This document shows, piece after piece, positions 26,585 through 35,409 of a stretch of 64,000 nucleotides of DNA (positions are counted from its first letter, which is position 1; every line of letters begins with the position of its first letter). Below the pieces are notes generated by a model that saw nothing but the letters and a program-made list of their open reading frames with translations, searched no databases and was not told where the DNA came from. Both the position numbers and the translations under genes were made by a program. The stretch comes from Stigmatella ashevillena (GTDB taxonomy: Bacteria > Myxococcota > Myxococcia > Myxococcales > Myxococcaceae), in assembly GCF_028368975.1 (NCBI RefSeq), contig NZ_JAQNDM010000002.1, positions 2,986,007 to 3,050,006 of the forward strand. Reading direction: 5' to 3'.

Positions 26585-27508
26585 ATGCCTCGCTTTGCCA
26601 CCATCGATGTGGGCACCAACTCCGTTCTTCTCCTCGTGGCGGAACGCACCTCGAAAGGCCGCTTCGAGCCCGTGCTCGAGCGCGCCGAAATCACCCGGCT
26701 GGGCCGCGGGGTGGACCAGAGCCGCCGCCTGTCCCCCGAAGGCATGGAGGCCACGCTCGAGGTCCTGACGGCCTTCGCCCAGGAGGCGCGCGCCTTGGGC
26801 GCCGAGGGCATCGCCGTCTCCGCCACCAGCGCCGCACGCGACGCCCAGAACGGCAAGGAGTTCCTGGACGCCGCGCAGCACCGCGCGGGCGTATCCGTGG
26901 AGATCATCTCCGGTGAGATGGAGGCTCAGCTCTCGTTCGCCTCGGTCCACATGGACTTCGCCCAGGAGACGTCGGGCCCCCTGCTCGTCATCGACATCGG
27001 CGGTGGCTCCACCGAATTCATCTACGGCAACAAGGCCGGCCAGGTGGAGTTCCGCCACAGCTACGACGTGGGCTCGGTCCGCCTCACCGAGCGCTTCATT
27101 CACACGGATCCCCTCTCCGCCGAAGAGCGTGAGCGCATCGCCTCCTTCCTGCGGAGCACCTTCTCCACCCTGCCGCCCCCGCCCCCGGCCTCGGCGCTGG
27201 TGGGGGTGGCAGGCACGGTGACGACGCTCTTCACGGTGCAGAACCGCATCGAGCCGTATGACGCCCTTCGCGTCCAGGGCGGCACCCTGCTGCGCTCCGA
27301 GGTGGAGGGGCTCGCGGACCAACTCTGTGGCCTGCCGCTGGAGCAGCGCCGCGCCCTTCCCGGACTGCAACCCAAGCGCGCCGACGTCATCCCCGCGGGC
27401 GCGCTCATCCTCCTGGAGGCCCTGAAGGCCCTGAAGGTCGATCGCTGCCGCGTGAGCGACCGCGGCTTGCGCTGGGGGCTGCTGGCCCACCGCTTCGGAG
27501 CCGTCTGA
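26585..27508 (+). CDS. ppx: Exopolyphosphatase / guanosine-pentaphosphatase (Ppx/GppA family)
   Basis: About 307 residues from ATG 26585; an in-frame TTG 18 nt earlier overlaps the aminotransferase gene. The actin-like ATPase-fold motifs are present: FATIDVGTNSVLLLV at the N-terminus, the SATSAARDAQNG loop, IDIGGGSTEFIYG near residue 140, and GVAGTVTTLF. Members cleave inorganic polyphosphate or pppGpp and so affect the stringent response. It is the short, two-domain form lacking the C-terminal HD domain of E. coli Ppx. Confidence 0.88.
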   Translation: MPRFATIDVGTNSVLLLVAERTSKGRFEPVLERAEITRLGRGVDQSRRLSPEGMEATLEVLTAFAQEARALGAEGIAVSATSAARDAQNGKEFLDAAQHRAGVSVEIISGEMEAQLSFASVHMDFAQETSGPLLVIDIGGGSTEFIYGNKAGQVEFRHSYDVGSVRLTERFIHTDPLSAEERERIASFLRSTFSTLPPPPPASALVGVAGTVTTLFTVQNRIEPYDALRVQGGTLLRSEVEGLADQLCGLPLEQRRALPGLQPKRADVIPAGALILLEALKALKVDRCRVSDRGLRWGLLAHRFGAV

Positions 27509-27510
27509 CC

Positions 27511-28773
27511 ATGAGCCTCACCCCCGCGGTGGCTTCCCCCTCTGCGCCGGAGACGTCCGTCCGCGCAGGCTACGCCCTGTTCGTCCTCACCCTCATCAAC
27601 CTGGTCAACTACCTCGACCGGTACATCGTCTCCAGCGCGCTGCCCGCCATCCAGACCGAGTTTGGCATCAACAACACGCAGTCGGGCCTGCTCGGCACCG
27701 TCTTCATCGTGGTGTTCATGCTGGCCTCGCCCCTGGGCGGCTATCTGGGAGACAGGATCCCCCGCAAGCTGCTGGTGGCCGTGGGCGTCCTGCTGTGGAG
27801 CCTCGCCACGGGCGCCTCGGGGTTGGCCACATCCTTCATTGCCCTGCTCGTGGCGCGCGCCTTCATCGGCATTGGAGAGGCGGGCTATGGGGCGGTCGCC
27901 CCCTCCATCATCTCGGACCTCTACCCCCGGGAGCAGCGCACCCGGATGCTCTCGTTCTTTTACATCGCCATCCCCGTGGGCGCGGCGATGGGCTACGGGC
28001 TGGGGGGGTGGCTCACCGCGAGCTACTCCTGGCACGTGGCCTTCTACGCGGGCGGCGTGCCGGGGCTCCTGCTGGGCGTCCTGGCCTTCTTCATGCCCGA
28101 GCCGCGGCGAGGGGCCATGGACGAGCCGGGGGCGCAGACCAAGATGCCCTTCCGGGAGGGCCTGGCAGGACTGGCCAGCAACAAGGCCTTCTGGGCCACC
28201 ACCCTGGGCTACACGTTGATGACGTTCTCGATTGGCGGCCTGGGCTTCTGGATGCCCACCTACATGGAAAAGGCCCGGGGGATGCCAGGAGACAGGGCCA
28301 GCTTCCTCTTTGGCGCCATCACGGCCACCGCGGGCCTTCTGGGCACCTTGGCCGGTGGGTGGCTGGGAGACCGTCTGGACCGCAAGCGCGAGGGAGGGGG
28401 CCTGGGGATGTCCGGCGTGGGGCTGTTGCTCGCGGCGCCGTGCATGTTCGTGGCGGTCAACCTGGAATCCGAGCCGGCGATGTTCGCCACCATCGCCCTG
28501 GCGCAGTTCTTCATCTTCCTCAACAGCGGCCCCATCAACGCGGCCATCGTCAACTGCGTGCCGCCCGCGTTTCGCGCCTTCGCCATGGGGCTCAACGTGC
28601 TCTGCATCCACATGCTGGGCGACGCCATCTCTCCGACGCTCATCGGGAAGATCGCCGACATGTCCAGCCTCACCACCGCCATCGAGTGGAACGCACTGCC
28701 GGTGTTGTTCGGTGGCTTCGCACTGCTCGTCGGCGCCAAGCTGTTTCGCGTGGCAGCCCCCGTCCCGCGCTGA
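27511..28773 (+). CDS. Major facilitator superfamily transporter, Spinster-like
   Basis: A 420-residue transporter with twelve predicted helices. LVNYLDRYIVSSALPAIQTEFG at the first helix and GYLGDRIPRK in loop 2-3 are typical of the Spinster branch; FIGIGEAGYGAVAPSIISDLYP is motif-B-like; and AGGWLGDRLDRK repeats the loop motif in the second half. Spinster homologues move sphingolipids, lysolipids or sugar-like molecules; the cargo here is unknown. It starts 2 bp after ppx and ends the tol-ppx transcription run. Confidence 0.85.
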   Translation: MSLTPAVASPSAPETSVRAGYALFVLTLINLVNYLDRYIVSSALPAIQTEFGINNTQSGLLGTVFIVVFMLASPLGGYLGDRIPRKLLVAVGVLLWSLATGASGLATSFIALLVARAFIGIGEAGYGAVAPSIISDLYPREQRTRMLSFFYIAIPVGAAMGYGLGGWLTASYSWHVAFYAGGVPGLLLGVLAFFMPEPRRGAMDEPGAQTKMPFREGLAGLASNKAFWATTLGYTLMTFSIGGLGFWMPTYMEKARGMPGDRASFLFGAITATAGLLGTLAGGWLGDRLDRKREGGGLGMSGVGLLLAAPCMFVAVNLESEPAMFATIALAQFFIFLNSGPINAAIVNCVPPAFRAFAMGLNVLCIHMLGDAISPTLIGKIADMSSLTTAIEWNALPVLFGGFALLVGAKLFRVAAPVPR

Positions 28774-28800
28774 GCCGCCCACCGCCTCCAGGGGCAAGGG

Positions 28801-29175
28801 CTACCGGGCGCGGCAAACGCCTTCCACCCACTGGGGGCGCGGCCGCCGCGTCAGGCCACAGTTGGACATGATACCCGCCGCCTCCTGCCAGGCTTTCTCG
28901 GCCTTCATCAAGGCATCGAGCTTGGCCTGAAGGGCTTTCGTGTCCGTCGTCCGCGAGCAGTAGGCGATGAACTCACGCGGCCCTCCGCAGGCCTTCTGGC
29001 CGAACCCGGCGACCTCACACTCCTCGGCTTTCGAGCAGCCGTTCGGATTCACCAGCGCGTGCGCCTCCTGGGCGAGCCGCTCCGCGTTCTGCTTCAGGGT
29101 CTTGGCGTGCTCCGTCTCCGCCGGGCTTGCCACCAACACGAGTGCCACCCACGCACGGCCTGCCAGAACCATCAT
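28801..29175 (-). CDS. Small exported cysteine-containing protein
   Basis: About 124 residues from the ATG at 29175, with GGAGG 6 nt upstream. The N-terminus (MMVLAGRAWVALVLVASPAETEH) is a short signal peptide. The mature part has an amphipathic helix and six cysteines (NGCSKAEEC, KACGG, YCSRTT, SNCGL, GVCRAR), probably forming three disulfides. I recognise no family. It lies between the convergent MFS gene and the subtilase terminator. Confidence 0.55.
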   Translation of the reverse strand: MMVLAGRAWVALVLVASPAETEHAKTLKQNAERLAQEAHALVNPNGCSKAEECEVAGFGQKACGGPREFIAYCSRTTDTKALQAKLDALMKAEKAWQEAAGIMSNCGLTRRPRPQWVEGVCRAR

Positions 29176-29195
29176 GACGTTCCTCCCGAACAAGA

Positions 29196-29232
29196 AAACG
29201 CGCCGGCGGGAGACATCCCCACCAGCGCGTTT
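29196..29232 (-). terminator. Rho-independent terminator after the subtilase gene
   Basis: AAACGCGC and GCGCGTTT form perfect arms, extended by a GGTGGG/CCCGCC near-match. Read on the minus strand, the hairpin ends with GCGCGTTTTCTTG. It lies about 100 nt after the stop of the minus-strand subtilase gene (29331) and immediately before the ribosome-binding site of the next minus-strand gene, so it insulates the two. Confidence 0.65.
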
Positions 29233-29330
29233 CGATGACCTGCCTACTCCTGAAAGGCCGAGCGGAAGGCGCTTCTCCGCCCGGCATTCCCCAGGTCACC
29301 CGCTTCGGGTGCCTGGGGCGGCGTCAGACC

Positions 29331-32300
29331 TCAGGCCGCGAGCTGACCGCGGCGCTTGCGCCCGAGCGCGTACTTCGCCAGGACCAACAGGCCCAGGTAG
29401 ATGCTGGCGTCAGTGCCGGAGGTGGCGCTGCAGCCAGAATCGTCGTCATCGTCGTCGCCATCGCCACCACCATCACCGCCGCCGGTGGACGTCGTCGTGG
29501 TGTTGGTCTGAACCGACGCGGACAGCGTGTCGGTGGTCGCGTCCGTCACGGTGATGGTGTTCAACCCACCCGTGGCGAACTTCACCGTGAGGCTGGCCTT
29601 GCCTTCGGCGAACTGCACGGTGGCGGGGAACGTCGCCGCCGCATCCGTGCTGGTCACCTTGGCAGCGCCCGCGTACAGAGCGGCCACGTTGCGGTAAGCG
29701 TCGTAGGCCGTGGCCGTGAGCGTCACGTCCGTACCCGCCGGGACGCTCGCGGGGAGCGCCAGCTTGTAGGAGGCCGGCGCGCCACCCAGCACCTTGAACG
29801 ACGGGCTCGTCGTGCTCAGGAACGTCGGAGCGCTCGCCCGCAGCGTGTAGCCGGTGCCGGCCTTCCGCAGCGAGAGGTCGTCGAACTTCGCCACACCGTT
29901 GACCGTGGAGGCCGTGGTGGCGCCCAGCAGCAGCGCCCCCGTCGGGTTGGTGCCCAGGTACAGCGTCACGGTGTGCGTGCCACTGGTGATGATCTGGCCG
30001 TTCGCATCCTGCAGCTCCACCTCGACCGGAGACAGCGTCTCACCGGCCACGATGATGCTGGCCGGGCTCGGCGCGGAGCGGAAGACCAACTGGGTCAGCG
30101 TGCTGCCGGAGCCCGGCGCCACGTTGAAGCCCTTGCTCGTGTCCGGGTAGAGGCCGCTGGCGCCCGCCACCAGGGTGAAGTTGAAGCCCGAGCGATCCAC
30201 CTCGAGGTCGTTGAAGACCGCCACGCCGTTCACCGGGATGACCGTCGTGACGCCGTTCAGCAGCGCGCCACTCGGGTTGCTGGCCAGGGCGATGGACACG
30301 GGGGTCGTGGCCCCCGTCGAGAGGTTACCGAACTCGTCGTACAGGGTGACCTGCACGGCCGGGCTGATCGGCGTTCCCGCGGTGGTGTCGCTCGGCTGCA
30401 CGCTGAAGAGCGCACGGTACGGAGGCGCCGCGCCCAGATTGAACGGGTTGCTGACCGCCTTGGTGAGCGAGCCCGAGGTTGCCGCCAGCGTGTAGCCAGC
30501 GCCAATCTTGGTGATCTTCAGGGTGCTGAAGGTGGCCACACCCGCGACCGCCGCCACCGTGGTGGTGCCGGACAGCGTCCCGCCGGCCGGATTGGCATCC
30601 AGCGCGATGGTGACGTTGGCCGTGGAGGTGGTGGTGTTGCCGTACTTGTCCTGCACGGCCACCTGCACCGGGGCCAGGATGCCCACGGGGCTGTTGGAAG
30701 GCTGCGTGATGAAGGCCAGCTTGGCCGCAGGGCCCGGACCGACGGAGAACGCCGAGCTGGTGGCGGTCGCCCCCTCGATGCCCGCGGCGGTGGCGGTCAG
30801 CGTGTAGCCGGCCCCCACCTTGTCAAGCGACAGGTTGCTGAAGGTGGCCACACCCGCGGCCGCCGCCACCGTGGTGGTGCCGGACAGGGTGGCACCCGTC
30901 GGGTTGTTGCCCAGCGCCACGGTGATGCTGGTCGTCCCAGTCGTCACCGCGTTGCCGAACGCGTCCACCAGTCCGACCTTGACGGCCGGCGTGATGGACA
31001 CACCCGCGCCCGCGTTGACGGGCTGCACGGTGAAGACGATGCCCGCGGGGGCACCCGGGGTGACCGTGGTGCTGCCGCTGCCGGTGATGGACGCGCTCGT
31101 CGTGTCCGTCGCGGTCACGGTCTGCTTGCCCAGGGTCTTGAACGTGATGCCCACGCCGCTCGCAACGCCCGCGGTGAAGGCCGTGGCGGCAGGCAGAACC
31201 GCCTGCGCATCCGAGCTCTGGAAGGACGCGCTGCCCGTGTAGCCGGTCGCCGTCTGGCCCACGGCATCCAGCGCCGTGACCGTGAAGGTGACAGGCGAAC
31301 CCGCCTGAGCGGTGGCCGGGAGGTCCGTCACCTTGTAGGTCACGGCCGGGCCCGGAGGAGGCGTGCTGGTGGTGCAGCTGGCGATGTTGTCCGCGTTGAG
31401 GCGAACGTCATCCACGTAGACACCCTCGTAGTTGTAGAGGTTGTCCGCGTAGAAGCGGAACGCGAACCACACCTTCTTGCCCGCCAGCGCCTTCAGGTTG
31501 ACGGTGACCGCCTTGAGCGAGCCGTTGGCGCCCGTGTTCTGGGTCGTCCAGATGCGGGTGGTCGCGCTGCTCCTGAGCGCGCCGTCATAGCCGCCCGCCG
31601 AGACGTACGGCTGGGTGGTGGACACCGCATCGGAGATAGCCGTCCAGGGCCCGTTCGCCGCCGTGACGCTGTAGGCCAGGTAGGCACCGTCGTAGTCCTT
31701 CTCGAAGGCGTACCAGAGGTTGAAGGTCAGCTTCGGATCGGTCGCCGTGGTGTCGATGTTGAAACCGTTGATGGCGGGGTCCACCGAGCCGTTGCCGCCC
31801 AGCGACAGGGTGGCGTCCGTGCTGATGGGGTAGGTGCCACCGCACGTGGTGGTCGCCGCGCCGAAGCGGTAGGCGCTGGTGGCCGACTGGTAGTGGCAGC
31901 CCGACACGAGGTTGATCGTGTTCGCGTTGCCCAGGGTCGCCGAGGCGATCCAGTACGCGGCCGCGTTCGCCGGACGGCTGCTGTCCAGGTCGTCGAAGAA
32001 GCGGGCACCCGGGGTGATGACACCCGTGGGGGCGGCGGACTTCTCAACGGTGTTCGTCTCCTCGACCGGGCTCGCGGCCACGCCGGACTCCGCGGCGCGG
32101 ACCACGTAGTAGTAGGTGGTTCCCTGCGCCAGGTTCAGCGTATCCGCGAAGCTGGTGCCGGTGACGCCCTCGGCGATGCGGGTGGCACTGGACGGGGTGA
32201 AGCCCTGGGTGGTGCTGCGGTAGACGTTGTAGGTCAGGGTGCCGCCGCACGCCGCGCTGCCCGCAGCCCAGCTCACCGTGGTGCCGCAGGTGGCCGCCGC

Positions 32301-35096
32301 CGCGTTGGCCGCGGAGGACACGCCCGCGAACGTGGGAGGCAGCGTGCACACGCCCGTGGCGGTGACCGAGGACTCGTTGGAGTTGGCCGACTCCGCGCAC
32401 TCGACGCCGCGAACCACGTAGTAGTACGTGGTGCCGCCCGAGACGGTGGTGTCGGTGTAGGGAGACGCCGTCGCGCCGGAAAGACGGGTGTAGGGCCCGC
32501 CCGCCGTGGTGGCGCGGTAGATGGAGTAGCTGGCGGAGGAGTTGGTCGTCCAGCTCACGTCGATCTTGTTGTCGCCCGACACGGTGGCCGTCACGCCGGT
32601 GGGCACTTCGCCCGCGTCCGTGCAGCTGTTGTAGGCAACGAGCGCGAAGTCCTGGTCCAGCGCCGAGGCGTTGGCCGGCACGCCGTCCGAGTTGATGTTC
32701 GCCGCCGTCACCGTGATGGTGTACGTGCCCGACAGGCCCGCGGGCAGGAACACGCTCTCGACGTTGTTGCGCTCATCCACCGCGCCGCCCGCGATGGAGA
32801 CGCCCTTCTCGAAGACGTTTCCATTGTAGGTCTTGCCGCCCACGGTGACCGTGAGGTCCAGGTTGTTCTTCCAGGCGCTGCCGCTCGTGGGGCCCGGCGC
32901 GTCCGTCCACGCCAGCGTCACGCGGAAGGGCTTGGTCGCATCCGAGATCGTCCCCTCGAAGGTGCGGGTCTGGCCCGTCGCGGTGAAGAGGTTCTCCGCC
33001 GTCTGGTCACTCAGCAGACGCTGGGTGCCGTCAAAGGCGAAGCCCAGGTCCATCAAGCCCATGCCCTGGTTGTTGGAGAAGAGGTTGTCGTTGGCGCCCG
33101 TCCCCGTCATGTAGCTGGCGGAGTTCATCAGGTAGGCCTTCGTCATCGCCGCGCTGGGCGGCGTGATGGCCTTGTTGATGAAGTACTGGCGAACCAGCGC
33201 CGCGCCACCCGCCACCGCCGGGGTGGAGTGGCTGGTACCGGTCGAGGCCGAGTACCACTCCTGGCCGGCCGGGTGGAAGTCGCTGTTGTAGCCCGCGCAG
33301 ACGCCGGTGGCATCGAAGCAGGGGTTCGCGTCACCCAGCGGAGAGGCCGGGGGGTTGGCGCGCTGACCCTCGGTCTGGGCCACACCGCCCGAGACGTGGG
33401 TACCGGGCGCCACGATGTCCGGCTTCTTGCGGCCGTCCGAGGTGGGGCCGCGGCTGGAGAACGTCGCCATGTCGCGGGCGGAGTCCGCCTCGATGTCGCC
33501 CGTGTCACACGCGTCCGCGCCACCGAAGGGGTGGACGTTCTCGGAAGCGCCGACCGTGATGATGTTCTTCGCGGTACCCGGGGTGCCGACCGTGTTCGCG
33601 GACGAGCCGGAGTTGCCCGCGGCGAACAGGATGACCATCTCCTGGTTGCCAGGGGTGGCGTGCGCCGAGCCTTCCGGCTGGGCGTCACGCACCAGCGCGT
33701 CGTAGGCCTGCGCATCCGCGGTGTACAGGTTGGAGCTGGCGCCCCAGCTGTTGCTGCTGACGCGCATGCCGTCGTTGTAGGCGCGCGACTGGAGGTCCTC
33801 GTACACGGGCTCCGTGAAGCTGCCCGGGTCGAACACCACCGACGAGCCCACCTTCACGAAGGGCGCCACGCCCAGGCCGTAGGCAAAGCCCAGCGAGTCC
33901 GCGTGCGGCGCACCGCTCTGAGCGACGTAGCCCATGACGATGTGCGAGTTCAGGGTACCGTGGCCGTCACACCCCTGGATGGTGCTGCCGGAGTTCGGCG
34001 AGCCTTCCAGGCGGGCGTAGGCGACGCGGCTGGTGTTGCTGACATCGCCACCGGAGTACAGGCCGAAGTGGTTGGGCGTCAGCGTGCCGTTGTCGAGGCC
34101 GCTGTCGCTCACGTCCACGCCGAAGTCGGCGATCTGGGTCGTGTTGAAACCCTTGGACTGGAGCCATGCCAGATAGCCCGGGCCCGTGGGGGCGTTACCG
34201 GTGAGCTGGCCGGCGACGATCATGTCCTGCCGCTCGTCAACCTTCTTCGGCGTGAAGTACGGTTGAATGGAGACGACATCCGGCCGCTCGGCAATGGCGA
34301 AGAGATCCTGCCGGGTCAGGTACGCCATCACGTTGACGTAGCCCTGGCTCTCGCGGATCTTCCCGCCGCGCGACTGCAGCTGGCGGATGAGCCCCAGCGT
34401 CGCCTCGTTCGCCTCGGCATCCTTGACGAGCTGGACCTGGAAGGTCGGCGTCTCGGACTTGTAGACGGACGGGTCCAGCTTGAAGTCGTTCAGGTAGTCG
34501 CTGTTCCACTGGATGACGCGCGCGGTGCGAACGTGCGAATCCAGCTTGCTCAGCGCCGCCGCGTCCCCGTAGACGATGTACGCGTTGTTGGGGATGTAGG
34601 TGACGACCCGGACGCCCGTCTGCTCCAGCTCCTTGTACCACTCGGGCTTCACGGGACCGGCGAACTGCACGATGTGCAGGCCCTTGCCGGAGGCCAGCGG
34701 CCGCATCCCACGCAGGGACTGGCCATGCGCCGAGGCGGTGTTGATGACACCCGCGTTCAGCAGGATGTCGTTGTAGTTGTCGCGAAGCTGCACGCCCGCC
34801 GTGTTGGGCAGCGCTGCCAGGGTCTGCTCATCGGCCTGCACGAGCTTGAAGGAGCCGTAGTCGCCAATGACCTGGAACTTGGCGCCGCTCTTCTCCAGCT
34901 GCGTGGCCTGCGCCGCGCTGATCTGCACCTTGTGCGCAGACGCGTCCGCCCGGTACCCCTCGGCCTGCTGGTGTGTGGAGGTGGTGTTGCCGGGCCCTTC
35001 GCAGGCCAGTGCCGCCATGATCCATACCGCTCCGAGCGTCTTCGCGCTGCGCGCACGAACGCCCGTTCCGAGCGGACGGGTTACAGATTTCGTCAT
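29331..35096 (-). CDS. Giant secreted subtilisin-like protease (S8) with Ig-like repeats and MYXO-CTERM-like tail
   Basis: A 1921-residue protein. A signal peptide (about residues 1-32) leads to a prodomain of about 250 residues. The S8 catalytic triad is complete: Asp near 329 (DVSDSGLDNG), His near 379 (GCDGHGTLNSH), Ser near 624 (GTSHSTPAVAGG), with an oxyanion Asn in AAGNSGSSANT. Two fibronectin-III-like modules (about 830-1015), a jelly-roll adhesion-like module (about 1035-1240) and six Ig/invasin-like repeats of about 100 residues follow. The C-terminus has an Asp/Gly run, then Cys, a hydrophobic helix and an Arg/Lys cluster (GRKRRG), resembling MYXO-CTERM sorting tails that anchor proteins at the cell surface. 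It is probably a surface-bound or released predatory or matrix protease. Confidence 0.88.
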   Translation of the reverse strand: MTKSVTRPLGTGVRARSAKTLGAVWIMAALACEGPGNTTSTHQQAEGYRADASAHKVQISAAQATQLEKSGAKFQVIGDYGSFKLVQADEQTLAALPNTAGVQLRDNYNDILLNAGVINTASAHGQSLRGMRPLASGKGLHIVQFAGPVKPEWYKELEQTGVRVVTYIPNNAYIVYGDAAALSKLDSHVRTARVIQWNSDYLNDFKLDPSVYKSETPTFQVQLVKDAEANEATLGLIRQLQSRGGKIRESQGYVNVMAYLTRQDLFAIAERPDVVSIQPYFTPKKVDERQDMIVAGQLTGNAPTGPGYLAWLQSKGFNTTQIADFGVDVSDSGLDNGTLTPNHFGLYSGGDVSNTSRVAYARLEGSPNSGSTIQGCDGHGTLNSHIVMGYVAQSGAPHADSLGFAYGLGVAPFVKVGSSVVFDPGSFTEPVYEDLQSRAYNDGMRVSSNSWGASSNLYTADAQAYDALVRDAQPEGSAHATPGNQEMVILFAAGNSGSSANTVGTPGTAKNIITVGASENVHPFGGADACDTGDIEADSARDMATFSSRGPTSDGRKKPDIVAPGTHVSGGVAQTEGQRANPPASPLGDANPCFDATGVCAGYNSDFHPAGQEWYSASTGTSHSTPAVAGGAALVRQYFINKAITPPSAAMTKAYLMNSASYMTGTGANDNLFSNNQGMGLMDLGFAFDGTQRLLSDQTAENLFTATGQTRTFEGTISDATKPFRVTLAWTDAPGPTSGSAWKNNLDLTVTVGGKTYNGNVFEKGVSIAGGAVDERNNVESVFLPAGLSGTYTITVTAANINSDGVPANASALDQDFALVAYNSCTDAGEVPTGVTATVSGDNKIDVSWTTNSSASYSIYRATTAGGPYTRLSGATASPYTDTTVSGGTTYYYVVRGVECAESANSNESSVTATGVCTLPPTFAGVSSAANAAAATCGTTVSWAAGSAACGGTLTYNVYRSTTQGFTPSSATRIAEGVTGTSFADTLNLAQGTTYYYVVRAAESGVAASPVEETNTVEKSAAPTGVITPGARFFDDLDSSRPANAAAYWIASATLGNANTINLVSGCHYQSATSAYRFGAATTTCGGTYPISTDATLSLGGNGSVDPAINGFNIDTTATDPKLTFNLWYAFEKDYDGAYLAYSVTAANGPWTAISDAVSTTQPYVSAGGYDGALRSSATTRIWTTQNTGANGSLKAVTVNLKALAGKKVWFAFRFYADNLYNYEGVYVDDVRLNADNIASCTTSTPPPGPAVTYKVTDLPATAQAGSPVTFTVTALDAVGQTATGYTGSASFQSSDAQAVLPAATAFTAGVASGVGITFKTLGKQTVTATDTTSASITGSGSTTVTPGAPAGIVFTVQPVNAGAGVSITPAVKVGLVDAFGNAVTTGTTSITVALGNNPTGATLSGTTTVAAAAGVATFSNLSLDKVGAGYTLTATAAGIEGATATSSAFSVGPGPAAKLAFITQPSNSPVGILAPVQVAVQDKYGNTTTSTANVTIALDANPAGGTLSGTTTVAAVAGVATFSTLKITKIGAGYTLAATSGSLTKAVSNPFNLGAAPPYRALFSVQPSDTTAGTPISPAVQVTLYDEFGNLSTGATTPVSIALASNPSGALLNGVTTVIPVNGVAVFNDLEVDRSGFNFTLVAGASGLYPDTSKGFNVAPGSGSTLTQLVFRSAPSPASIIVAGETLSPVEVELQDANGQIITSGTHTVTLYLGTNPTGALLLGATTASTVNGVAKFDDLSLRKAGTGYTLRASAPTFLSTTSPSFKVLGGAPASYKLALPASVPAGTDVTLTATAYDAYRNVAALYAGAAKVTSTDAAATFPATVQFAEGKASLTVKFATGGLNTITVTDATTDTLSASVQTNTTTTSTGGGDGGGDGDDDDDDSGCSATSGTDASIYLGLLVLAKYALGRKRRGQLAA
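30525..30887. repeat. Direct repeats within the subtilase gene (312-bp period)
   Basis: Bases 30525-30575 recur at 30837-30887 with a single visible mismatch. The 312-bp spacing equals one 104-residue Ig-like module, so this marks a recent module duplication or gene conversion inside the subtilase gene. Confidence 0.7.
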
Positions 35097-35409
35097 CGTT
35101 TAGCCCCGAGAGACGAGCGCGGATCCAGGCAGAGCCCAGAAAAACGCTCGATGTAGAACCGGCAACGTGGCCCCTCTCATCATGGACAAGTTGTCACGAT
35201 CGCCGGTTCACTAGGGGTAGCACGACCCGCCAGCTGTTTTCAAATCATCACCAAATAATCCATGGCCATTGAACTGGGAATAACAGGTCTTGGCCGCCAA
35301 ACCAGACTCGTCTGAGCACCCATGAACGGTGGGTAGACAGCATCCAAGCAGGCATTCCTTGCAAGACAGGCGTCGACGCGGGCCGCCCGAAACGCCTATG
35401 GAGGAAGGG
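35097..35409. other. Divergent intergenic region, subtilase / octaheme cytochrome
   Basis: This 313-bp gap separates the divergent subtilase (minus) and cytochrome (plus) genes and must contain both promoters. It is noticeably AT-richer than the flanking genes around 35232-35290 (several A/T-rich tracts). I could not identify a convincing -35/-10 pair or sigma-54 site. A GGAGGAAGG ribosome-binding site for the cytochrome closes the region. Confidence 0.5.

Noticed and set aside
29235-35156. A 1973-residue open frame on the strand opposite the subtilase
   Set aside because: It is almost only Arg, Val, Gly and Ala with no domain or signal; high-GC coding DNA often leaves the opposite strand open. 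The subtilase has clear catalytic and repeat domains.
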